DNA of 64,000 nt from contig NZ_FOQI01000020.1 in NCBI RefSeq assembly GCF_900113705.1, forward strand, positions 1-64,000. Direction: 5' to 3'. Both the position numbers and the translations under genes were made by a program. The DNA comes from Collimonas sp. OK307. GTDB lineage: Bacteria; Pseudomonadota; Gammaproteobacteria; Burkholderiales; Burkholderiaceae_D. The first letter of the stretch is position 1; each line of letters begins with the position of its first letter. Below the pieces are notes generated by a model that worked only from the letters and a program-made list of their open reading frames with translations, was not told the origin of the DNA and made no database searches. Of the stretch, positions 32,126 to 43,229 are shown piece after piece.

Positions 32126-33739
32126 TTACGGTATAAAGTCTTCAGGATTGAGTAAATCGTGGTCGGCGATATAATCGCGCAACACGGCAACATCGGACAG
32201 ATCCGTATCGAAATTGTCCGGATGGCGACTCAAATCAGGATAGCCATCGCCGCCTTTTGCAATGAAACTGTTCACTGCGATGCGATAAATTGCCTGCGGA
32301 TCGATATTCTTGCCGCCAATGGTGATGCTTGCAATTCGGCGGTCAGACGTAAGCTGCATGCGCATGCCTGCGTATTGGGCGAACGCGCCGGAGCCGGGTG
32401 TCATGCGTGCCACAGCCTGTAAATAGTTTTGCAGTTCGTCGCCGCGCATGGACACGACCACGATGTGATTGCCAAAGGGTTGCACCATTAACAGATCCCG
32501 ATATGTCACCACGCCTGCAGGCAATGAATCGCGAATGCTGCCGGAGCTGATCAGAGCCAGATCGGCTCCGGTTTTTTTCATCATGGCGGTGGTGATCAGG
32601 CGTCCAAGATTGGTTGCGTAGTTGCGTACATGCAGGCGCACGCCGTCAAAACTACCGCTGGTGCGGCCGATTTTTTCCAGCAGCTTGCCTCCTGCGCGGT
32701 CGCGGAAGGTCTGAAGCAGCGCCAGCATCTGTTTGTCCTCGGGAATTTCTTCGGTGTACGGGCGGGATGTCACTGCACCACTTGCAATCTTATGCAGATT
32801 AACTGGCAGCAGCCGGTATTTCACTAATTCCAGCTTGCCGTTGCGCAGTTCAAAATCCGCTCGGCCGACAAATTTTCCCCATTCCGCAGCCTGCACAATC
32901 CATGCGCCGTTTTGCCGATCAGGTGCGCAAGGCGCCCCTGGCACGTAGGCATCATTGCGTACATTCGGTTCCAGCATGCAGACGGCATTGTGGCTGTGCC
33001 CGCCGACCACCATGTCTATGCCGGGTACTGCACGGGCCAACTCGACGTCGCCGGGAGCATTGACGCCGTGCTTGCCGTCTGGGTAATGCCCCATGTGAGT
33101 CAGTGCAATAACCACGTCAGCCTGGCGGCGTAGTGCAGGAACCAGCGTAGCGGCTTCATCGATAGGGGGGCGGAATTGTACGCCGGGAAAACGTTCGGCT
33201 ACACCCATCTTGGCCGTATCGTTCGTAGTTAATCCCATTACGGCTATGCGTAGGCCGCCGACGCTAAAGATGTGATATGGCGAAAATAAATGCGCCCCAT
33301 TCTGATAAATATTGGCCGACAGCCAGGGGAAATTCGACCACTCACGTTGCTGATGTTGCATAACGGCTGGCGATTTATCGAATTCGTGATTGCCTACCGC
33401 CATTGCATCGTAACCGACCAAGGACATGCCTCGGAAATCAGGTTCCGCCTCTTGCAGATCCGATTCTGGGATGCCTGTGTTAACATCGCCGGCATCAAGC
33501 ACCAGGGTCACTCCCCCTTCCGACTTTACCTCTGCACGAACTCGATCGATGAGCGTTTTACGGGCTGCCAAACCATATTCATGGTCGGCATTTTCCCAAA
33601 AGTGACCGTGATGATCGTTGGTGTGCAAAATTGTTAATCGCACAGGCGAGTTGGCTGGCGCCATGTTTCCCGTGCTGCAAGCGCTTAGTGCCAGCAGGAT
33701 TGCCGGGCAAAGTAAATACACTCGTCGCGGTTCGATCAT
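32126..33739 (-). CDS. 5'-nucleotidase / UshA-type lipoprotein
   Basis: 537 residues from ATG 33739 (MIEPRRVYLL); an upstream in-frame start to 33814 is run-through of old IS sequence. Lipobox LALSACS. N-terminal metallophosphatase domain: LHTNDHHGHFW, AGDVNTG, VGNHEFDKS, LTHMGHY, VGGHSHN. C-terminal 5'-nucleotidase domain from about 330 (LGRLITTAMMKKTGADLALISSGSIRDSLPAG in parts). The enzyme removes 5'-phosphate from nucleotides, giving nucleosides for the uptake and cleavage enzymes encoded further right. It is first in a two-gene operon with the metallophosphoesterase. Confidence 0.92.
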   Translation of the reverse strand: MIEPRRVYLLCPAILLALSACSTGNMAPANSPVRLTILHTNDHHGHFWENADHEYGLAARKTLIDRVRAEVKSEGGVTLVLDAGDVNTGIPESDLQEAEPDFRGMSLVGYDAMAVGNHEFDKSPAVMQHQQREWSNFPWLSANIYQNGAHLFSPYHIFSVGGLRIAVMGLTTNDTAKMGVAERFPGVQFRPPIDEAATLVPALRRQADVVIALTHMGHYPDGKHGVNAPGDVELARAVPGIDMVVGGHSHNAVCMLEPNVRNDAYVPGAPCAPDRQNGAWIVQAAEWGKFVGRADFELRNGKLELVKYRLLPVNLHKIASGAVTSRPYTEEIPEDKQMLALLQTFRDRAGGKLLEKIGRTSGSFDGVRLHVRNYATNLGRLITTAMMKKTGADLALISSGSIRDSLPAGVVTYRDLLMVQPFGNHIVVVSMRGDELQNYLQAVARMTPGSGAFAQYAGMRMQLTSDRRIASITIGGKNIDPQAIYRIAVNSFIAKGGDGYPDLSRHPDNFDTDLSDVAVLRDYIADHDLLNPEDFIP

Positions 33740-33761
33740 CGTTTGCGTTCTCAAAGGTAAG

Positions 33762-34330
33762 TCACAGTTGGTTTTTAGGTATAGCTCGACGCTTGGCGCA
33801 GCGCAGCGCGACATGCCAAGTCACAGACTTCCCCTGATTTTCTTCACGCTTCACGACGCCCTGATAGCCGGCGTCACCAAGGGCGGAGATTTGCTAGCCA
33901 TGCAGCGCCGCATGGGTCTGCGGCATGTCAGCGACGTTACCGGTTGTTCCGATCACGGTGCGCACAAGACCGGACGCCGCGTCTACGCCGATGTGGCGTT
34001 TAATGCCAAAGTGCCAGTCATTGTCTTTCTTTGACTGATGCATTTCCGGATCACGCGCCTTGTCGCGGTTCTTCGTCGACGGCGGCGCGGCAATCAGTGT
34101 GGCGTCAACGATCGTACCTTCGCGCATCAGCATGCCTTTGGCAGCAAGATAGGCGTTGATTGTTTCAAATATCTTGTGTGTCAGATCGTGGGTTTCCAGC
34201 AATCGGCGAAAGTTCAGCAACGTCGTCGCATCCGGAGCCGACTCACGATTCAGATCGATACAGACAAAGCCGCAAATGGCCTGACTGTCGTAGATCGCCT
34301 CTTCAATACCTTCATCGGATTGGCCAAAAC
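33762..34330 (-). pseudogene. IS5-family transposase remnant
   Basis: Minus-strand sequence reads ESAPDATTLLNFRRLLETHDL, then the first catalytic Asp context (GTIVDATLIAAP), and WHFGIKRHIGVDAASG, as in IS5-group transposases. Near 33890 the frame shifts to GDAGYQGVVKREENQ...WHVALR...RR, which ends at the stop 33762-33764. The N-terminus and the third catalytic region are missing. It is therefore a dead IS fragment, lying just upstream of the 5'-nucleotidase start, where it may separate that gene from its original promoter. Confidence 0.8.
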
Positions 34331-34337
34331 ACTACTG

Positions 34338-34360
34338 AACCACGTCCTTAGGACGTGGTT
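34338..34360 (+). terminator. Perfect hairpin followed by T-run
   Basis: AACCACGTCC, loop TTA, then the exact complement, followed by TTT. It is positioned between the IS5 remnant and the 3' end of the first TonB receptor gene and fits a plus-strand rho-independent terminator. On the minus strand it lies just after the receptor stop and could also end that transcript. Confidence 0.6.
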
Positions 34361-34380
34361 TTTAAGGTGTTAATAAACTA

Positions 34381-36735
34381 TTAAATTTCGGCCCTGTACC
34401 AAAGGAACACAGTTCGTGGCGCACCTATAAAATAGCGACCAGATGCTGATGACGATGATTCAAGTTCAGGTGCGATACCCGAGATATAATGCCTATTTGT
34501 TAAATTCTCGACATTAATACCGACCATCTGTCCAGACATTTTGTATGACATGTTTAAACCAAACAATGCTACGCCATTAACAGTTTCATTTACCCCAGAG
34601 TTTGCAACGTTTGGATTGGCATAGTAGCCAGCCATATTTGATTTAATCTTGACAGTGCCAGCAAATTTAAGTGCTGCGTTTGGTTTATATGTTATTTCGG
34701 AAAAGAAATTCTTATTTGCAATTCCTACACAATCTGCATTGTTTCGGATAAACCCAACAGCAGAATACCCATTCGCATCTACGTTGCTGAGGTCATATTT
34801 GCATTGTTGAACTGTTGCGGCGGCATATAGCGTCCAATTGCCAAACCTTTGTTTATAGTTGAGTTCAATTCCCTTTACGTTGCGTCCCTCAGCAATATTT
34901 TGTTTGGTTAAAGTTGATAAGATGTCAGATGCAAAAGTTTGCTTCGCACGTATGATGAATGTTTGAAGCGCGACCGAATGGTTGTCCCCTTTTTGGCGCA
35001 CACCAAAATCGAACGCATCCGCGGTGTCCATTTTATTTATTGTATTTCCTGGGGAAGACGCTGGTGTGGCATTTGCCTGTACTGTAGGGTCTCCTATACT
35101 TGCGGCATTCTTGGCATATCCAGCGAACACTTGAGTAGTGGAATTTAAGCTATACAGCGCACCAATTTTTGGCAATATTCCGGAATTTGCATCTGCTTGA
35201 TTTACATAGTTGTATTTGTTGCTTGAAGCTTTTGAGGATGTTGCACTGTATATAGGGGCATTAAAATCAACCGAACTTTGGAGAAAAGTTACGCCATAAT
35301 CGATTTTAAATTTCCCATCTAATAGCTTTGAAGTATTGGCGGCATAGAGTAGCTTTGTTGAATCATGCCAATGGAGGTCACTACTTGTTAAACTTGATGT
35401 CGAACTATAATTTTGGCTGACCGTAGGATCTGTCAGCAAATAAAAGTTTCTGTTTTGGTTTGCATGATATTGCTCAGCCCATGCACCAACACGCCACGCA
35501 AAATAATTTCCATTGGATCCGGAAAGTTCTGCTAACGCTCCGTTCCGGTCGGTATAGTAGTCATTTGCTCGGTAGTAAATACTGTTTGCGGAACCGTTAA
35601 GGGCCGAATAGGCACTACCTAAATTTGCATATTTTCCAACACCATCTTGGCGCGCATTATAGACCTTTACATCAAGTATCGCATTGCCGAACACTGGTAT
35701 AGAGCCTGCAATGTAAGCCAATTGGTCTGTTCTTGGATTACCATAAAAGCCTCGATAGTTAACATCCGATGCTGCTTTACCATTCCAACTATCCGTATAC
35801 CCGTCTACAGTTGGATTGGCTTTAAAGCTTTGAAGCGTAACGATGTTGGCAGCGCTCGTTTCATCTATATTGTTATATGAGTATCGGAATTTTAGTTCGG
35901 CACCGTTCCCAAATTCCTTGACTACCTTCATGTCGACATGAGATTGCGTATTATCGCCAGAAGGATCGGAAACATAGGAGACCTGGGATTGATTTTTGGA
36001 AGCGCTGATATAACCTTTCAAGCCATCGGCAATTTCTCCAGTGTTTATCAATACATAGGCGCGTTTTGAATCGGCGCTTCCATACCCCAACTCAGCCTTC
36101 GCACCAAAAGTATCTGTTGGTTCAGCAGTCACGTAATTGATTTGCCCAGCCAATGCTTGATTGCTCGGTGCACCAATTTCGCCAGCTGACTGTGAAACCT
36201 GAACGCTTGCTAAATTGGAACTATCAAAATACCGTGATGGCACCGCACCACCGCCTAATGTTGTTCTGCCATTTGGAATTCCATCCACTGAAAATCCTAT
36301 GCTATCTTTTTCAAAACCACGCATGTTGATAGTTGAATCAAATGTGCTGCCGCCAAGTGCACTAGAACTGCCTTGTTGAATACCTGACACAAGTTCCAAT
36401 ATCTTGTCGCCGCTCACTCCAGGAGCATAATAACTGAGGTCCTCTTTTGTTATTTTTATGTTGGCTCGCGTTGCACTAAATCCTACTGCCTCTGCGAAGC
36501 CAACTACTTCAACGGTTTGCACCCCACTATTTTTTTTATTATCAGGCGTTTGACTTACCTTGTTACTTTTTCCCTGCTTGTCAGATTGATTTGTCGTTTG
36601 ACTTGCATCATTGTCAGTGGCGTCAGGCTTTGCGTCACTGCCGCCAGCAACGCTAGTCTGAGCATTTGCACAGGCTGCTTGCATAGAGGACAGCAAGATA
36701 AGTATTTTAACTGCGTTATTGATTTGCGCGTTCAT
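34381..36735 (-). CDS. TonB-dependent outer-membrane receptor, first copy
   Basis: 784 residues. Signal peptide 1-26 (ending CANAQ), a 45-residue polar Asp/Asn/Lys-rich linker, then a TonB-box-like VQTVEVVGF, a plug domain (about 80-215, with GVSGDKILELVSGIQQGSS and INMRGFEKDSIGFSVDGIP in parts) and a beta-barrel ending in an aromatic strand (VFLWYRAEI). It imports a large substrate using TonB-ExbBD energy. A perfect GntR-type palindrome lies about 320 bp upstream (37057-37070), tying it to the nucleoside regulon. A nucleoside or nucleotide ligand is inferred from context only. Confidence 0.9.
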   Translation of the reverse strand: MNAQINNAVKILILLSSMQAACANAQTSVAGGSDAKPDATDNDASQTTNQSDKQGKSNKVSQTPDNKKNSGVQTVEVVGFAEAVGFSATRANIKITKEDLSYYAPGVSGDKILELVSGIQQGSSSALGGSTFDSTINMRGFEKDSIGFSVDGIPNGRTTLGGGAVPSRYFDSSNLASVQVSQSAGEIGAPSNQALAGQINYVTAEPTDTFGAKAELGYGSADSKRAYVLINTGEIADGLKGYISASKNQSQVSYVSDPSGDNTQSHVDMKVVKEFGNGAELKFRYSYNNIDETSAANIVTLQSFKANPTVDGYTDSWNGKAASDVNYRGFYGNPRTDQLAYIAGSIPVFGNAILDVKVYNARQDGVGKYANLGSAYSALNGSANSIYYRANDYYTDRNGALAELSGSNGNYFAWRVGAWAEQYHANQNRNFYLLTDPTVSQNYSSTSSLTSSDLHWHDSTKLLYAANTSKLLDGKFKIDYGVTFLQSSVDFNAPIYSATSSKASSNKYNYVNQADANSGILPKIGALYSLNSTTQVFAGYAKNAASIGDPTVQANATPASSPGNTINKMDTADAFDFGVRQKGDNHSVALQTFIIRAKQTFASDILSTLTKQNIAEGRNVKGIELNYKQRFGNWTLYAAATVQQCKYDLSNVDANGYSAVGFIRNNADCVGIANKNFFSEITYKPNAALKFAGTVKIKSNMAGYYANPNVANSGVNETVNGVALFGLNMSYKMSGQMVGINVENLTNRHYISGIAPELESSSSASGRYFIGAPRTVFLWYRAEI

Positions 36736-37056
36736 GTGGTTCCCCCCAAGATTATTAACAACAAAAATTCTGTTCCGTTAGAGCATTTTTTTCGTTCTGT
36801 TTTTTCAAAGTAGCCGTAACCTGAAGTCAAATGAATTAAAAAATTCTTCTCAACACATCAACTATTCAGACTAGCGATTACTTGGATAAATCTCAAAATA
36901 GCAGCATGCTTATTGTCGAAAAATCTTTTCGAGTTGTCTCTTTTTAACGTCTTTTAGCATCTGAAATGCCGTCACGCGGTGGGAGCCAAACACACGAATA
37001 AAATCGTAGCGTCGCAGTGTTTCGATGCTTGCTATTTTGCGGTAAGGTATATTGTA

Positions 37057-37070
37057 TTGGTACGTACCAA
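37057..37070. promoter_or_regulatory. GntR operator palindrome upstream of the first TonB receptor
   Basis: TTGGTACGTACCAA, extending to ATTGGTACGTACCAAT (37056-37071), a perfect palindrome. It matches the site next to gntR (56991) and before the second receptor (50979). A GntR/UTRA dimer would bind here. Confidence 0.75.
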
Positions 37071-37427
37071 TAGTCAAGGAGTATTTGTAAAATGGTTCTG
37101 TAGGTAGCTGGAAACGGTTATCCGAAAGATCCCTTGCGGCCGATCAGATCGCCTTCGGTTTGTTCCTGTCGGGAGCGGAAACGATGCTCGTGGCGCTGAT
37201 TCAAATGCGCCGGCAACGGATAGCCGAACAACTGGGCAGATTGTGGATCCCAGGCATTTTACCGATGACAACGTCGCCAGAATTTGCAAGAATTTGAATG
37301 GAAATATTTCATATCCCTGCAAATTCAGAAGCCGCTTCTATCTGGAAAACCAGCGTTAGCATTGGCTCTCCTGATCTATTCAGGATCGACGACGCAGATT
37401 TTAGTGTGTTTATATGACGGGAGTGTT

Positions 37428-37444
37428 ACTGGTACGAACCTATT
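37428..37444. promoter_or_regulatory. Operator-like site, imperfect
   Basis: ACTGGTACGAACCTATT, close to the half-symmetric sites ACTGGTACGAACCAAT at 50051 and 50110. It stands alone, upstream of no intact gene, next to an IS5 remnant, and is likely a relic of a displaced promoter. Confidence 0.45.
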
Positions 37445-37639
37445 GTTGTTTTTTTGTGACGGCGACCAAATTGTGCGTTGAGAATATACCAATCCGGGTT
37501 AATAAAAAGAGTGGTTGAAGCTCTGGTATTTTCTCTATTCGAGGCACATTTCCATGCTGAGTAAAATTAGGGGGAGCCGGGCAGAAGCGCATCAATGGAA
37601 AGGTAGTTTCTGAGCGTACTGGCTGGGTTTCGGTATTCC

Positions 37640-37900
37640 CGTCGAGCCTATCCAGCGAAAAGGCGGCGCCACGAAACAGATCTCGGATAAGCAAAAGCAG
37701 CGCAACCGGCGCATCACCGCACAAGCGCCCGCATCGAACACATTTTTGGCGCCATGAGACAGATGTGTGGCAAGCTGGTGTGCTGCATGGGAATCGTGCG
37801 CACCACGTTCGCCTTGAACCTCAAGGCCGTGAGTTACAACCTGCAACGACTCGTATTTTTGAAACAGCGAGGTCTCCCGGCAATTTACTTCGAAGGCCAA
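37640..37900 (+). pseudogene. IS5-like transposase C-terminal remnant
   Basis: Reads TKQISDKQKQRNRRITAQ, then in another frame RIEHIFGAMRQMCGKLV and TTFALNLKAVSYNLQRLVFL, the C-terminal catalytic Glu region and end of an IS5-group transposase. One frameshift near 37735 and missing N-terminus make it dead. It is a different subgroup from the remnant at 33762-34330. Confidence 0.7.
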
Positions 37901-38015
37901 GCAGCTAAACTTGGCCTTCGATCGGATTCGCCGGGCCGACAGAGAGTGCCAGAATGGCTGATCTTTTTGTTATGGCGCTTTCTTGATAAGTAGCTCTAGG
38001 GATTCGAACACTTGG

Positions 38016-39080
<1,065 letters not shown>

Positions 39081-39171
39081 CTACCTTATAAAGAACCTGG
39101 TATTTCGTATATATCGCTGATTCACTAGCCCCGCTAGACAGTTTGACGGGAATCCCGTTGATTATTGTCAG

Positions 39172-39225
39172 GCGGCCGACGATTTTCTCGGCCGCACGCA
39201 CGATGTCGTAGCGTTGCTGAAAATG
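39172..39225 (-). repeat. Duplicated fragment of pyk
   Basis: Minus strand reads QQRYDIVRAAEKIVGR, matching codons about 47-62 of the adjacent pyk gene (HQERYDIVRAVEKIVGR, 40460-40513) with about 80 percent identity by eye. It begins 1 bp after the pyk stop. It looks like the trace of a tandem pyk copy or recombination between copies. Confidence 0.65.
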
Positions 39226-39226
39226 C

Positions 39227-40648
39227 TTATTGCGGCGAGATTTCCGCCAGGCGCAATAAATTGGTGCTGCCCGACTGACCAAACGGCATGCCGGCGGTAA
39301 TGGCGATCTGGTCACCTGCCGTGGCAAAACCTTCTTTGACGGCGGTCTGGCAAGCGGCGGTTACCATCTCGCTTTCGTTATGTATCTGATCGCTGATGGT
39401 CGAATGCACGCCCCATACCAGCGCCAGCCGGCGCGCTGTGGACAGCTTAGGCGTAATGCTGAGAATCGGCGCCATTGGCCGTTCACGCGCTGCGCGCAAG
39501 CTGGTGTGGCCGGAACTGGTGTAGGTCACCGTCGCCTTGGCGCCGATGATGCGGGTGACGTCCCGCAAGGCCGTGCAGATAGCGTCGCTGCGGTTCGGCA
39601 ACGGCGATTCGTGTTGGGCGTCCAGCATGTTCTGGTACAGAGGATCGCGTTCGACTTCAGTGATGATGCGATCCATCATCGCCACAGCCGGTAGCGGATA
39701 AGCACCGCTGGCCGATTCAGCCGACAACATCACAGCATCGGCGCCGTCGTAGATGGCGCTGGCAACGTCGGACGTTTCAGCGCGGGTCGGCACCGGCGAA
39801 GTGATCATCGATTCCAGCATCTGGGTTGCGATCACGATTGGCTTGCCGTGCTGACGGCAGACGCGCAGGATACGCTTTTGCACGCCCGGCACGCGTTCCG
39901 GCGGCAACTCCACGCCGAGATCACCACGCGCAACCATGATGGCGTCGGACACCTGGACGATCGCATCCAATTGATCCAGCGCTGCCGGCTTTTCCAGTTT
40001 CGACAAGATACTGGCGCGATCGCCGATCAAGGCGCGCGCTTCCAGTACGTCTTCCGGCCGTTGCACGAAGGACAGCGCGATCCAGTCGACGCCCAGTTCC
40101 AGCGCGAATTTCAAATCACGCTTGTCTTTTTCAGTCAGGGCCGGAATCGGCAATACCGCATCCGGCACATTGACGCCCTTGCGGTCCGACAGCGAACCGC
40201 TGTTGACCACGCGGGTGTGGATAGACTGGCCGTCGCATGCCAGCACTTCCAACCTTACCTTGCCATCATCCAGCAACAGTGCCTGGCCGCCGGCGATCAC
40301 CTCGAATAATTCCGGATGCGGCAGGTAGACACGTTGATTGTTGCCAGGCGTGTTGTTGCGGTCTAGCGTGAATTCCTGGTCGGCTTGCAGCGCTATCTTG
40401 CCATCGGCGAAGGTGCCGATGCGCAGCTTCGGTCCTTGCAGATCGGCCAGGATGGCGATCGGACGACCGACGATTTTCTCGACGGCACGCACTATATCGT
40501 AACGTTCCTGATGATCGGCGTGGCTGCCGTGGCTAAAGTTGAAACGGAAAACGTCGGCACCGGCTTCGAACAGCGCCTGAATGGTTTTCTGGTCCGCGGT
40601 GGCGGGACCGAGCGTGGCGACGATTTTTGCTTTACGTTGACGACGCAT
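39227..40648 (-). CDS. pyk: Pyruvate kinase
   Basis: 473 residues, normal type II length. N-terminus RRQRKAKIVATLGPATADQ, active-site motif MVARGDLGVELPPERVPGVQK in parts, catalytic Lys region ILSKLEKPAALDQLDAI, and MLSAESASGAYP. It converts phosphoenolpyruvate and ADP to pyruvate and ATP, the exit of glycolysis. The location after tkt and tal on the same strand suggests it is co-expressed for growth on ribose, whose carbon enters through the pentose phosphate pathway. A fragment of pyk follows the stop. Confidence 0.96.
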   Translation of the reverse strand: MRRQRKAKIVATLGPATADQKTIQALFEAGADVFRFNFSHGSHADHQERYDIVRAVEKIVGRPIAILADLQGPKLRIGTFADGKIALQADQEFTLDRNNTPGNNQRVYLPHPELFEVIAGGQALLLDDGKVRLEVLACDGQSIHTRVVNSGSLSDRKGVNVPDAVLPIPALTEKDKRDLKFALELGVDWIALSFVQRPEDVLEARALIGDRASILSKLEKPAALDQLDAIVQVSDAIMVARGDLGVELPPERVPGVQKRILRVCRQHGKPIVIATQMLESMITSPVPTRAETSDVASAIYDGADAVMLSAESASGAYPLPAVAMMDRIITEVERDPLYQNMLDAQHESPLPNRSDAICTALRDVTRIIGAKATVTYTSSGHTSLRAARERPMAPILSITPKLSTARRLALVWGVHSTISDQIHNESEMVTAACQTAVKEGFATAGDQIAITAGMPFGQSGSTNLLRLAEISPQ

Positions 40649-40945
40649 GATGAGCTTTCTTTAGAAGATCGACCGATTTGTATGCAAGATAAGTGCCTTC
40701 GTTATTGTTATACATAGATATAACTAGCATCATCCTACCCACACAAACATGTTGTCCAAAAACTGAGGTTGATTGCACGCAGTCACATCGATCACTCCAC
40801 TGATGTGGCTGCAGCCTGCAACCCGATACCATCTCTTTCTCTTGGTCAAGACAGAAGATTCACAACGGCCGATATATACGTCAAACCTTGATGAGTCTTC
40901 TGGCAAAACCTGGGGACGGTTACTTCGTCAAATAACCATTCTCAG

Positions 40946-42958
40946 CTAGCTTAAAATGTCCTTGACCAACTTGATCACATTTTCGACAGTAAAGCCAAAA
41001 TGCCTGAACAGGTCGCCCGCAGGCGCTGATTCACCAAAGCAATCGATGCCGATCACAGCGCCATCCAACACATATTTGCGCCAAATATCGCTGACCCCAG
41101 CCTCCACCGCCATACGCGGCACGCCACGCGGCAGAACGGTATCTTTATATGCCTGATCCTGCCGGTCGAAGACGTTGGTAGACGGCATGGAGACTACTCT
41201 TACCGCAATCCCCTCCTGCGCCAAAGCCTGCTGCGCCTCAATCGCAAGCGAGACTTCCGAACCGGTAGCCAGAATCACCGCTTGCAACGCTCCGCGAGCT
41301 TCTGCCAGCACATAGCCACCACGCCTGATCTGGCTTCGTGTCACCGAATCACGCGGCTGGAACGGCAGGCTTTGACGCGAGAGTACAAGTGCAGTCGGCC
41401 CATCATGGCGTTCGATAGCTGCGACCCAAGCTTCGGCTGATTCCACCGTATCGCAAGGCCGCCACAGATCCAGATTGGGCACCAGACGTAGTGTCGCCAC
41501 CTGTTCCACCCCCTGATGTGTAGGGCCGTCCTCACCGAGACCAATGGAATCGTGGGTGAATACAAAGATCGTGCGAATTTTCATCAACGCTGCCATGCGC
41601 AATGCGTTACGCGCGTATTCCGAAAACATAAGGAATGTGCCACCGTAGGGAATGAAACCACCGTGCACGGCCATGCCGTTCATCATCGCGGCCATACCGA
41701 ATTCGCGTACACCATAGGAGATGTAGTTACCGCCCACCTTCTTGCTGACCAGTTTGGAGCCAGACCAGTTGGTTAAATTCGAACCGGTGAGATCTGCCGA
41801 TCCGCCCAGCAGCTCAGGCAGTAACGGCGCCAGTCCCTCAATGGCGTTCTGCGAAGCCTTGCGGGTAGCGATGTTCTCGCCCTTGGCTTGAATTGCATCG
41901 ATCATCCCGACCACGTGTTCCTGCCAATTGGCAGGAAGTTCAGCCTTAATTCTGCGTTGGAACTCCGCTGCTTCTGTTGGATAGAGCGCCTGATATCCGG
42001 CAAACTTCTCGTTCCATACGGCTTCAAGTTCAGCGCCGCGTTCGCGTGCATCCCAAGCAGCATAAACATCGTCAGGGATCTCGAACGGACCATGGTGCCA
42101 ATTGATGTGCGGCCGTGTAGCGGCGATCTCTGCCGCACCCAAGGCCTCTCCATGCACCTTTGAGGTCCCCGCCTTGGTGGCGGCCCCCATACCTATCACG
42201 GTCTTGCAGCAGATTAGCGAAGGTCTGTCCGTTACTACCTTGGCTGCCACGATCGCTGCCTGCAGGTCCACAGGATCATGCCCATCGACACCCGGCATGA
42301 CATGCCAGCCGTAGGCATCAAACCGTTTCGGTGTATCATCAGTGAACCAACCTTCCACATGGCCGTCGATGGAAATGTTGTTGTCGTCGTAAAAACAGAT
42401 GAGTTTTCCCAGCCCCAGCGTTCCGGCAAGTGAGCAGGCCTCATGCGAAATGCCCTCCATGAGACAACCATCTCCCAGAAAAACGTAGGTATGGTGATCG
42501 ACGATATCGCATTCTGGGCGATTGAATTCCTGCGCCAACAGTCGCTCGGCGAGCGCCATGCCGACACCATTGGCGAGACCCTGCCCAAGCGGGCCGGTCG
42601 TAGTCTCTACGCCGGGAGTGAGAGCAAACTCGGGGTGGCCCGGTGTTTTGGAGTGCAGTTGACGGAAGCGTTTCAACTCGTTGATCGGCAGGTCATAGCC
42701 GGTCAGGTGCAGCAGTGCGTACAAGAGCACAGAACCGTGACCGTTGCTGAGGACGAAACGATCGCGGTCAGGCCAATGCGGATTGGCCGGGTTGTGGCGA
42801 AGATGATGGTTCCAGAGTACCTCGGCGATCTCGGCCATGCCCATTGGCATGCCTGGATGTCCGGAACCGGCTTGCTGCACCATATCCATCGCGAGTGCGC
42901 GAATGGCCGAGGTCAAATTAGTGAATACCGGTGTTTCAAAATCCTTGAATATAGCCAT
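40946..42958 (-). CDS. tkt: Transketolase
   Basis: 670 residues, the usual length. N-terminal thiamine diphosphate domain ([25 protein letters not shown] in parts, [23 protein letters not shown]) and pyrimidine domain ([29 protein letters not shown]), plus the C-terminal domain. It moves two-carbon units between sugar phosphates, joining ribose 5-phosphate to glycolysis. It lies between tal and pyk on the same strand; the 271-bp gap from tal holds no gene. An additional housekeeping copy elsewhere is probable. Confidence 0.96.
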   Translation of the reverse strand: MAIFKDFETPVFTNLTSAIRALAMDMVQQAGSGHPGMPMGMAEIAEVLWNHHLRHNPANPHWPDRDRFVLSNGHGSVLLYALLHLTGYDLPINELKRFRQLHSKTPGHPEFALTPGVETTTGPLGQGLANGVGMALAERLLAQEFNRPECDIVDHHTYVFLGDGCLMEGISHEACSLAGTLGLGKLICFYDDNNISIDGHVEGWFTDDTPKRFDAYGWHVMPGVDGHDPVDLQAAIVAAKVVTDRPSLICCKTVIGMGAATKAGTSKVHGEALGAAEIAATRPHINWHHGPFEIPDDVYAAWDARERGAELEAVWNEKFAGYQALYPTEAAEFQRRIKAELPANWQEHVVGMIDAIQAKGENIATRKASQNAIEGLAPLLPELLGGSADLTGSNLTNWSGSKLVSKKVGGNYISYGVREFGMAAMMNGMAVHGGFIPYGGTFLMFSEYARNALRMAALMKIRTIFVFTHDSIGLGEDGPTHQGVEQVATLRLVPNLDLWRPCDTVESAEAWVAAIERHDGPTALVLSRQSLPFQPRDSVTRSQIRRGGYVLAEARGALQAVILATGSEVSLAIEAQQALAQEGIAVRVVSMPSTNVFDRQDQAYKDTVLPRGVPRMAVEAGVSDIWRKYVLDGAVIGIDCFGESAPAGDLFRHFGFTVENVIKLVKDILS

Positions 42959-43229
42959 GATTCCGTTCTTCGCTTCAAAAAAACTACGACAAAACCGTCG
43001 TATTTAAAAAATGGCCATCCCTGGTGCACACTAGTTGCCCGTCGTACTTAGGAGGAGTCGGCTGCGCAAGCGCCTGAGCGGTCAATTTCTCCTGGGGGTT
43101 TTGGCCAATAGTTCACTATTGATACAAAAGTCAGAAAAATCTGTCCTCGCTCCGTCATTCTTTTCGCCTCAGTCCCCCAAATCCAGCGGGCTCCTGGTAC
43201 AGGATGGTTTGACGTGCAAAACTCGCCGC

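Larger units (their letters stand above)
36736..38015. other. Gene-poor region with operator, IS scar and gene fragments
   Basis: From right to left of the receptor start: a perfect palindromic operator (37057-37070), an unidentified plus-strand frame of about 70 codons (37088-37297, SWKRLSERSLAADQIAFGLF...) that looks like a decayed gene piece, a half-operator at 37428-37444, and an IS5-like transposase C-terminus (37640-37900). No intact gene. The structure suggests repeated insertion and deletion between the TonB receptor and the adenine deaminase gene. Confidence 0.55.

Noticed and set aside
34338-34360. Hairpin as an IS200/IS605 end
   Set aside because: No TnpA or TnpB sequence nearby; the T-run and position fit a terminator.
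37074-37322. Minus-strand 82-codon frame as a gene
   Set aside because: No family match, no ribosome-binding site, and it spans the decayed plus-strand piece.
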